Below, piece after piece: positions 23,971 to 33,507 of a stretch of DNA of 43,568 nt. Source of the stretch: Hypsibius dujardini (Eukaryota > Tardigrada > Eutardigrada > Parachela > Hypsibiidae); contig LRSR01007529.1 in NCBI GenBank assembly GCA_001579985.1, forward strand, positions 1-43,568, written 5' to 3'. A program made the position numbers and the translations under genes. Numbering within the stretch: the first letter of the stretch is position 1; each line of letters starts with the position of its first letter. The notes under the pieces are model-generated. The model did no database searches. It saw only the letters and a program-made list of their open reading frames with translations, and was not told the DNA's origin.

Positions 23971-25646
23971 CTATCGGTCAAAAGTCTTGCGCTTCCGGTT
24001 GGCATCCTTCTTGAGTTTCTTGAAGTCAGCAAAGATCTGTGGTCGGGTCTTCTTCCACTCCTCCAGACTAGTGGCCATTTCTTCTGCGTTCAGTGTTAAA
24101 AATCGCATGCCCTCCGCCAGTCTCGGATCGTTCTCCGAGAAAAAGAAGCTCTGTCGGGGCGCGAGAGCCGAGCCGGTGAAGGTCGAGCCGGTGAAGGTCG
24201 ACGGCAGGGCTTGGTCGTTGACGTAATCTTCCTCGTCGTTACCGAAGAAGTGATGGCGCTGATTGATGGAACGTTCACCATCGAAAGCCGACTCGGTGGC
24301 CGCAAATTCATCGACTTCCGCGGCGGTTTCGTCGTTGTCGAAGAAGCGGAAGGGCTTGGCAGTTGTCGGCTCGAAGAGGGCTTTCAGGTCTTCCTTCACT
24401 TCGTAGTACCGTTCCACGGGAGCAGCGGCAGGTAAATCAGCAGTCTTGGGAGGCAGTTGACTTGCCGCAGAGACTTTGTCGTTCTTGGGCGTTTTGGTGG
24501 GTTTTGTGGGCTTCATTGGTGGTGTGGAGCCAGAGTCCTTTGCAGCAGCCGCGGTGGGCGCTTAAAACGAGAAACAACCGGAACAGGTTAAATACTGAAG
24601 GGGAAAAGCTCAGGTATAAAATCGCGGACTGGTTTGGCACTTCGTAGTTTAACTTGCCTTTCAAATCAATCAACTAATAACTCGGTCAAAGCTGATGTTA
24701 AATACGAAGTTCCTAACAAGCAAATGAGATTTACGAGTGATGGAAGGGTAAAAATGATGCTCTGTCGCTGAACATTTACGAGAATTTCTCATGAAAAAGC
24801 CGATTTTTTTGACAAAATGTTTTGATATTAACTCTTGCACAGAGAAAAAAAACTGCTGAAACAACAGCACTCGTGAAAATTGACGGTATGAACCAACTGT
24901 ACAAGGTAACTACATTCTACTGTAGACCCTGTCCTAATGTATAACGGAAACATGCCGTCCTCGCTCTGGAACACTTTACGGACAACCCGAAATTTCAGCC
25001 AACAAATGTAGCAATCAAGGAAAGAACTTCTATTTTAAAACTATAAAGGGAGGAACTGAGTCATGACAAGTCGTCTCATTGCAGTTTGTAAAGCATGATT
25101 TTTTGAATGTGTTGTCGTCAATCAACCGATCAATTAATACACTACGTCAACAACTGATCCGGTGAACGTTGATGCGTTAATCAAGCAATCATCCGAAACA
25201 TTCTTTTCAGCAATAACAAACGACCCGAGTGTTCAATCAACCAACCGGTCCGCCGAGGTTGTGGTGTCATACAATGATACCCTGGCACGACCCAAATTGT
25301 TACCTGGAGGAACCATGCCTTTCCGCAGGCATTTGGCGTAAATACAGGCTTTGCATCTTTCCTTGACGCTCGCCTTCACTACGCAGCCGTTATCATGGGC
25401 GCAGGTGAATTTCTTTTTAATGCCTCGTTTGAAAATTCCCTAAAAACGGCAAGTCAATAGTAAAAAACTGATCCATTTTTCGTAACCCAGGGGCTACCGA
25501 AAATTCCAAACCTTGCAGACTCGGCAGGAGGGTATGCCGTACATCGAGGAAGCCGCGGCGGCACGGCAGATTTTGCATTTGCCGGATTCCAATGGGGCTT
25601 CCTCGGTTGTGGGCCCTTCGAGGTCGTCGAGATCCTGTGATGGCAT
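23971..25646 (-). CDS. Nuclear-receptor-type DBD joined to a NOL8-like C-terminal tail
   Basis: Three exons in transcript order: 25646-25512, 25439-25304 and 24560-23971, with closing phases (0, then 1), giving 286 residues. Exon 1 starts at an ATG preceded by an in-frame stop and holds the first zinc finger: Cys24, 27, 41 and 44, with spacing C-x2-C-x13-C-x2-C. The junction falls after CRVCK. Exon 2 holds GIFKRGIKKKF and the second finger: Cys58, 64, 74 and 77, with spacing C-x5-C-x9-C-x2-C, ending KCLRKGMVPP. This is the nuclear receptor layout, although the usual Gly-Asp after the first pair is replaced by an alanine run. No ligand-binding domain follows. Instead the third exon is Thr/Lys/Pro-rich and then carries, in order, YYEVKEDLKALF (142-153), FRFFDNDE (161-168), FFFSENDPRL (229-238) and a basic end (FKKLKKDANRKRK). 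From memory these match the order of blocks at the C-terminus of nucleolar protein NOL8. The 743-bp intron between exons 2 and 3 is the critical join. Alternatively these are two genes: a DBD-only receptor and a separate ORF starting at the ATG at 24516. Confidence 0.65.
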
Positions 25647-25861
25647 TTTCTTCTGTCGACCGTTACCTCGATCTCGTGCAAACTAATCTACACAAAAATA
25701 TTTGATAACCGTTAGGACGAACGAAAAAAAGAAAGACGAAAAACTCGGAAAAAAGTTGATTCATTCACAGATCCCAGTTCCACTTTCACCAACTTTGAGT
25801 TCCAGCTCCAACTTCCGTTCTCCACTTCCAATTCGACTAGTCAAAATATTCATACCGGTCG

Positions 25862-26226
25862 GTACGAGGTAAAGGCCGTTAACCAGGCCGCTTTTAGAAA
25901 TCGTAACTTAACCAGGCCGGTTTTTTCAACGTTGATTTCCCGGCGCTGCAGTGCTGCCATGCCACAACAGATGACTTGAAAACATTCAGAAAAATTCTCT
26001 TACCCATTTTAGTTTGTTCCTAAGCCTCACGGTTCGAATTTGAGTCCAAAAAAAGGAAGAGGAATCTCAATGGAGAAGTGTGCAGGTAGTTCGGTAGAGG
26101 CGCCACTTCGGTTCCATCTCCCTGGGTTGACCTCGCAAAACCGACTTATGCGTCACCTGTTGGCCTGCCGGCCTGGTTAAGTTACGATTTCTAGAAGCGG
26201 CCTGGTTAACGGCCTTTATCTCGTAC
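25862..26226. mobile_element. 365-bp MITE-like element with 59-bp terminal inverted repeats
   Basis: The left arm (25862-25920) and the reverse complement of the right arm (26168-26226) agree at 57 of 59 positions; both begin GTACGAG. The arms contain repeated AACCAGGCCG phrases. The interior (about 247 bp) has no open frame of interest. No clear target-site duplication is visible at the borders. It lies about 216 bp upstream of the DBD/NOL8-like gene and about 800 bp upstream of the Tudor gene start. Confidence 0.8.
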
Positions 26227-27034
26227 TGAATCCCGGATTTTTCTCGAATTCCCTAAACGAATCGTCGGTCATTAATAGTGCATAATCAAGTTCACTTTAT
26301 CTTTTTGAGCTTTATGCAACTGAAATGAGCCGATATTTGCCCTGGCCAGACAATGCGCCAGTCTAGTGCGGCATAGTCCTCAAAATCGGGCGATCAACTG
26401 GACTAGTGCGTTGAACGTCATAATTCCATTTTCTAACTTCCAACCACCTCCCAGCCTTTTTCATTGGAAACTGGACTGGCCAAAATCTAACAACAGTTCA
26501 ACAGTTGTTTACAAAATCAAAATGCACTAAAAGTATGAATTTTCTTTTTTACTTTTGGCCCATGGGATTTTGTCCAAGTTTTTTCTTGCGATCACAATAA
26601 GTCTTCTCCGTCTCACGGGGCGGCGCCGGTGCCCCTTTGAAGTCATCGGCCGTTCAAGCCGATTGGTCTAGTGGCCACACCTTCTGGGCGGAACGCTTTT
26701 TCTGTCTTCTCTGTTTCCTTGGACGCAGGCAGATAAAAGAGAATCTGTGCCGCAAATCTCTGACGATTTTCCTCGTCGCTCACTTTTCATTTCGTTTTTG
26801 CTGCACTTTCTTTCGCTTGACGCTCGACCTTGAATTTTTGCTCCTTCCTTCTTTTTGGTCTGCGACTTTATCCTTGTTCCAGCAATTTTGCCGTTTGCGT
26901 TGGGTGTCCGCCGGTCCAATTTTTAATTCTCCATCTCCCCTACCAGCATCCTTCCTCATCCGCCAACTGCACGTTGAACTTTCACGGTTCGGTCCAGGGA
27001 CTTGAGGTCGCCTTTTCTCTCGCCCCTATTCAAG
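26227..27034. other. 5' region of the Tudor gene
   Basis: AT-rich, then pyrimidine-rich sequence with no supported coding. The start codon of the Tudor gene sits in CAAGATGGCGGACC, which matches the YY1/Pho-type AAGATGGCGGC motif often found at the start of housekeeping genes. Whether it is used that way here is inference. Confidence 0.4.
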
Positions 27035-30000
27035 ATGGCGGACCTTGGTGAGATTCCTGACGACTTCGCGACCATGTTCGTCACTGGACTAGTGAACGAT
27101 GAGGTAAGTCGATTTGAAATTGAATTGGTCATCTCACATTTTTTGCTGATTGGGAAAGTTGGCTTCTTTGCCCCAGGCCGCAGTGAAGGACTTCTTTTCG
27201 GCGGTGGGAACAGTGATAAACCTTCGATTTCTCTTGGAAAAGGAGGGCCAATTGACTCGTGGCGGGTAAGTCTTCCGTGAGGTCACCAATATTTTGTAGA
27301 GGCGGGCGCTTTGTTGCACTGATAAAAGGGTGATTGGAAATGCTTGTTGGGTGTGGATAGGCAAATCTGAGGTCAACAGGAAATGACAGCAGCTCGTCAG
27401 AGGCGTTTAATGAGGGATTGATTGATTGATTGATTTGAGTGACATGGGCAATTTTGTTTTACTACTATCCTAGATTTCCTTTGTCGGTAGTTTTAACTAA
27501 GTTCAACGGTGTAGTTATTTTGGTGTGGTGTGAAGGAATCTTGGAACTTGTGAGGCTTCTACTAGTTCTCTTCAGTAAAGGCAAGTGGACTAATGAGAAT
27601 GAAACCCTCGAGGTGCGGCCACTTTACAATGATACCCAAGGGTTGATTGATTGAAACCCATGCGTTACGGCCACATCACAACGATATCCAAGGGTTGATT
27701 GATTACATCGATCTTGACGGTGATTTTGTTTTTTTTTCTTCTCAATTGATCGTTTTATCTGTTAATGATGCTACGCTTCGGAATTTTGAATTCCTTGAAA
27801 AAAAATCGTAGTTTTTGAATTGGGGAACTTGTTTTATGGGCACTGTATTAAAGGAGGTGTGTTTCTTGATTGTTATAAAAAGGCTTTTTCGCGACCGGCT
27901 TTTACGAAATCCGTTCATGGAATCTGGATTGGTATTTCTAAATTTATACGTTTCCTCGGAAGAAAGGATGTCATTCTCAACCATCTTTCTCGCTTGTACT
28001 ACATTTCTGTGATGCTTTCGATTTTATGATGTGGAATCCTTTTTTTGCAGTGTTATCACCATGAGCTCTGGTGCGGAGGCTCGAGACGTAATGTCCAAGT
28101 TCGCCTCACAGACAATGGATGGAGCCGATCGCCGGCTCAGCTTCAAGTGGGATGAGCGTGCCCTGGTAAATACATGAGTGACAACAATACGACACTGGCT
28201 CGGGAGTCCTGTGTTTCGGCATAACCCTGAATATTTCACCTTTCTGTTTCAGGAGCGACACCGCGGCGGTAGAGGAGGAGCGGGCGGCTTTGGCTCCAGT
28301 GGAGGTCGCTGGTTCGGCGGTTCTGGATTTGGTCAATCCAGTGGCGGAGCTGCACCAGAAGTTCCAGCAGACCTTGCCAGTATCTGGGTCATGGGATTAC
28401 CTGTCGACGATGTGTGTTTTCCCATGCGATGGTGCAGCTATTATGAGGCATAATAGCTGACTTAAAAACGGTGTCTGTGCGTCGTGGGCTTTTAATGATT
28501 GATTTGGCCGTTCTTAGTCGAGCCAGTCAAATTGTTTATGAATCTGCACTCACTCTTGCTGGTGTTTGTTATATATGCTGCAGAGTCCAGCTTGATTATT
28601 TTGTTCATTTTTGCAGGATGTTGTGGACATGTATTTCTCCGAGGCCGGCACCGTCGTTGGAAAGAGATTTCTACCCATGATAGAGGGCAAGAACACTCGT
28701 GTCGGGTAAGTGTTTTATTTCTGTGTACGCTGTCACATCACTTGCTTGGGGATTCAGCTTTTTAAATCAGGCTTTGTTTTCCGATTCTTTTAGGTCCATC
28801 ACCATGAGTTCCCACGCAGAGGCCCAGAAAGCCATGGATATCTTCAAGGGCCGGGATCTGTCGGAGACTGGGCGGTCAATGAAGATCGAGTGGGACCTCA
28901 AGGTTTACGATATACAGCGCTCTCAATTTTCCCCTCTAGTTTCAATCCTTTGCTGACCTGTGTTCGTCTTGAATTTAGAGCCGGATGGCCGGAGGTGGCG
29001 GCAACTGCTTCAAATGCAATCAGTCTGGTACGTGGCCTGCGATGATGATGAATGATGAAAGTGCAGTTAAACCACACCATGACAGGCCATGTGATTTCTT
29101 GTCTGAATGACTAATTCCCGTTAACATTGTCTGCAGGCCACCAGGCTCGAAATTGCACGGCAGAATCAGGAAGCGCTGGTGGTGGCTTTGGGAAGTTCAC
29201 GGCGGGTGGTTTTGGCGGTGCCAGCAGTGGAAGTTTCGGTGAGACCGCCCCTGGTGGTGGTTTCTCAGGTTTCGGCGCTTCCCGCAGTACTTCAGTGATA
29301 GTGTCGCCTTCTGTAGGTAAGCCAACATAAAGATAGTGTAGCTAGTTCCCTTTCTTTTGATTTTCAGAGTAAAGCTGTTGCAACTCTTTCCTTCTCAGAC
29401 GGCGAGACCATTTTCGTGAACGGACGGGAGCTTACTGCTCTCAGAAGTAACGTCAACGGGGAATCCACTGTGATCGGGTATATTTTCAAGGACAGTCCGT
29501 CGAGCGTTCCCGGTACTCCGGCAGTTAGCGGTAGGTTCCGCTGCCGATGTGCACTCTTTTCCATACGTTCATACTTTGCAGTTATTATTTGTTTTGGGGT
29601 TTTATTTAATGTTAGTTTTCTTCCGTCAGTCAACATTGACCGTCCCGTGAATGGAAGCGTCGCAAAGGATGCCGAGCCTGCGAAAGAGGCTCCCGACGTC
29701 CGCCGGTCTTTTGTACGCGAGGAGCCGATCCCTCGAGTGGAGCCCACTAAAGAGTCCACTATCAATGTTCCTTGCCGATCCGATGCGCCGCCCGTTACTC
29801 AGACATCGACGAAGGAACTGGGCGATATTATGCCACGTAAATGAACGCTGTCTTATAGAATTGAATTGACATTTTTTAAGCAACAAGATTCTGATTTTGT
29901 TAGGAGCTTTCACTCGAACCTCTTCTCAGAACTCAGTCCCGTCAACCCTTGGTGGAGGTGCGACCCGGAGCGGCTATTTCGCCCGCAGGACCACTCTTGA

Positions 30001-33000
30001 TGTCGGCGCTGCGCGGAAGGAAGTCAACTTTGAGGATGGGAAAGTTCTTACCTCTTTAGTCACGGATCAAGGTAGCCGTTTTATCTTCCGTCGGATTGGC
30101 TTACGTCGTTTCATTCAGTTTGACTGATCGTTCTGCCGTCGAAAACAACCATTAATTGATCATGTTGATTGTCGGATTGGTTGATTGATAGCCGGTCGGT
30201 ATTCTGTTTTGTGTCCTTTTGGTTTGAGTACATTAGTTCAACAGTCGGTTCCCCTGCTTTATTAGTACACAGTAAGTCTCTGACGGGCCATCTGATTAAT
30301 TTCGTTCTTCTTCTTCTATCAGTTGTGCCTGCTCAGCAGCCGGCACCTGTCGTCGTGCCCGTTCAGCAGCGTGCAGTTCCCGCTGTTTCGATTCCGGAAG
30401 CGTCAAAGCCGCAGCACGCCCGAATCACGCCTCCTACCGAAGGAGAAGCTTCCGGCCGTCTGGCGGCGCTGGCCAAGCTACGCGTGAAGAAGCCCGCTGC
30501 CGCAACTGCCGCTTTGACGCCTCTTGCACAGTTTATTGATGGAGTGTAAGTCGACAGATGTTTTATGAAAAGTTATCTTTCATCGTGCATTGTATATTTA
30601 TACTTTGCAATTTGTATGCATAGGCTGTGGGATGCGAAATCGAGCGCCGCAACTGCGGTGGATGCCGAAATCGTGGTCGGCATCCGTGATGTCCTTCCGG
30701 ACGGCAGAGTCTCTGTCTGGAACACCGATCTCGGCGGGGGCTTTCCGGCTGCCGGTGCCGTGGTACAGTTATCTGAGGAGCTAAAGTCGTTCTACGATGC
30801 CGACAAACTGCATTGCAATTTGGGGTGAGCTGCCACTGTCGGCATGTTTAATCCTGCTGTCCTGGCGTCGATAGCAGGCGATTGATGCACATTAGTGTCG
30901 AAACTCTTTTCCATCACTTGTGATTGAGTTTGATGGTTAGTTTATCGGAATGAGGGTCGGTTGTCTCCTAGACGTCTCGTGAATACCAAGCTCCTCCATA
31001 TTAATGTGTTTTGGAAATCTGTATGATTGACTCTTTTTTGTCGCGTACTGTATTTTAGGACTCTGACACTCTACCAGCCCGTTGCAGTTTCCCTTAAGAG
31101 CGCTTGGTACCGTGCTAAGTGGCTGGCCAGGACTACCGACGGCTGCTCCTCAGTCTTCCGAGTGGATCTGGGCGACGAGATCATTGTTCCCGACTCTGAT
31201 CTTCGTCTGCTAGACAGCCGCTTTGGGAAGACGCCAGCACTCGCGGTGGTGGTCAGCATCCACGGAGTGCCGCTCAGTCCCGCCCCGATTGTCATCGAGG
31301 ACCTGCGATCGGTCCTGCAAGGTCCTGGATTGCAGACCGTAACAGCTTTCGTCAAGGCTCTTTCGCCGGCGACGTTGGTGGAGTTTGCGATTGCGGAACA
31401 CTTCCTGACGGTGCCTCTGTTGCTGAAGCAGAAGGCCCTCGAGCGCTCCGGAGTCCAAGGAAAACTTGCCAACTTCCTGGGTGCTGACGCGGGTGCTCGT
31501 GTCTGGGTAGTTGATTTAGGCCAGAAAGCGAAAGATTTGGAGGTGAGTGGTAAGGGATTGGAAGCCCCCTTGAAAACCTGACTGTTTATCTTCTTTGCAA
31601 CGATCGCAAGTTGAATGGAGTCAGTCCGTGTGATGAGTGCAACTCATACAGTTTTGAATTCTTTCGTCTCAGGCGCTACAGGAAGCCGTTCGTATCGACG
31701 CCAGTGCCAGTCGAGCACCAGAGTTTGCAGAGGGGGCATTTAACATTGTGCCGTTTGAGGATGTGTACTACCGCGGTGTAGTTGTCGAGATCCACGACGG
31801 GGAATGCGAGGTGGAGCTCATTGACTATGGCAACACCTTCAAATGCCCGAACAGTGCGATGCGCGGACTGTCAACCCAGCTGCAGGAGGCGCCACCACCG
31901 ACCGACTTTTTCCAGCTGGTGGGTGTGCCCAAGGTCACGTACGAAAACGAGGACTTCCTGGCAGATGTCAATCAGAACATGAACAGGAACTGCATCTATG
32001 AGACGATCGCCGGCACCACTGAGATTCGAATGTGGAACGACGCAGGAGAGCTGGTCGGTGAGAAGTGGATGTCACAGGTGGAGACTGCTCCGGTGTATCC
32101 GTTCATGTTTGACGATCTCAAGGAGATTCGCAGTTTCAAGGAGGGCGACACACTGGATGTGTATACCGCTTACATCACTGATCCGGAGCTGGTTTACCTT
32201 GCTCCGGGACACGAGGAAGTTGGTACGTTTCGAAAACTTGATCCATACTCTTTAGCATAAACGTTTTTCAGTTTTCATCTTGTTCTCTATTAGAAAACGT
32301 TATTCTGGATCAACTCTGCGCTCAGCTTGATGCTGCTTGTCCGGATGCTCCCAAGCTGACAGTTATGCCACCGGTCGGAGCGATTGTCTGTGGCAATTAC
32401 TGTACGATTGATTTCCATTGTCTTTGACTTTTGTTTGTTGGTTACCCAGTGCCAGCTCAGTTTCTTTTCCCAATCTATAATAGTGGGCAACTGGTATCGT
32501 GCCGTAGTCGCCACACGAGACTCTGACACTGAGGCGCATGTCGTGTATGTTGACTACGGAAACGACGAGACTGTCACCCTGGCGGAAGTGCGAGAAATGA
32601 CAGCAGAGTGGATGAAGCCTCCGAAGATGCTGATCCAGGCCGGAATTTATGGTACGATTGAATTTGGAGCTGTCTTTGTCGATCAGTGCCTGTCTAAATT
32701 TGGCACCAGTTTCCTAAGTTATTGTTCGTTGGCTGGTGGCTGATGTCTTCGTGGTCAAATCGGTTTGTCTCTTTTCCGATACGGCAAGTTGTCTTAGATA
32801 TTGCTCTGGAGATTTTGTTTCAATTTCCTTTTTAGGCATTCAGCCGGTGGACAAACTCTACACAGCCGAACAGAAGCAAGCTGCCGAGGCGCTACTTGTT
32901 GGTAAGCCCGCCACTTTCAAGGTTCTGGTGATTGATGGCTGCGTCCCTTCGGGTGAAATGACACTGCTGGACTGCAAGCAGTCTGTGGCGGATTTGTACG

Positions 33001-33032
33001 TGAGAGAGAAGATTGCCGTGAAGATCCCGTGA
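27035..33032 (+). CDS. Tandem-RRM, CCHC zinc-knuckle, multi-Tudor protein
   Basis: Eighteen exons: 27035-27103, 27177-27265, 28051-28165, 28253-28411, 28617-28705, 28794-28902, 28979-29027, 29137-29316, 29399-29530, 29630-29836, 29904-30071, 30323-30545, 30624-30824, 31059-31542, 31673-32222, 32294-32401, 32484-32651, 32836-33032. All phases close, giving 1098 residues. Domains: RRM-like 1 (about 10-88; MFVTGLVND, then GGVITMSSGAEA); a Gly/Arg/Phe-rich linker; RRM-like 2 (about 130-208; IWVMGLPVD, then GSITMSSHAEA); a CCHC knuckle (CFKCNQSGHQARNC); a GGFG linker; a long low-complexity region. Then come three Tudor repeats: core 1 near 605-645 (AWYRAKWLA, with FRVDLGD instead of DYGN), core 2 near 780-815 (VYYRGVVVEI, IDYGNTF) and core 3 near 965-1010 (NWYRAVVATRD, VDYGNDE). 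Tudor repeats of this type bind symmetrically dimethylated arginine of Piwi and related proteins; RRM plus Tudor occurs in piRNA factors such as Drosophila Vreteno and TDRD10. A role in germline granules or small-RNA pathways is inferred. Introns are mostly 60-300 bp and lack the CTGT arrays. Confidence 0.9.
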
Positions 33033-33507
33033 AGATCCCGTCAGCTGAGTGTTCATAGTCTGGCCGATTTAGTTGATGGTTTTTCTTGTTTTGTCAGCCG
33101 TTTCGGCTAAACTCTGTTCTTACTTTTGTACATTGTATAGTTCGAACGTCTTCTGTTGTTACGCGTGCTTCCGTTCCCGAGGAAAGTGTTAAGAGCTTAC
33201 TGACAGTACTCATACAGTTGATTCTTGTCTTAGTTTTACGGTTAGTTGTGTTGTTTTCTCTGGACGTTTTTGGATGAAAGCGCGGCATTCCTTTGTGAAA
33301 AGATTCTGGACACGTACACATAAAATTCTCTCGAGTGCGTGCGTGTAAATTAATTTGGACTGGGAAAACAGAACCGTCAAGTGACTAACGAAAGCTCAAG
33401 TGTAATTAGCAGCTAAATCGTAATGGACTGAAAAAAGTCTGTCTAGACTGTAGAGCAGGCTATGTGAAGTAGAAATTCTTTCAAGAAAAAAATAATCTTA
33501 TCCAGTA
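33033..33507. other. Convergent 3' region between the Tudor and nuclear receptor genes
   Basis: Non-coding. An ACATAAAA near 33317 could serve as a weak polyadenylation signal for the Tudor gene; no perfect AATAAA is seen for either gene. Confidence 0.4.

Noticed and set aside
25512-25681. Start at the upstream ATG at 25681 (MHEIEVTV frame)
   Set aside because: That frame does not encode the zinc finger; the finger frame has an upstream stop, then the ATG at 25646.
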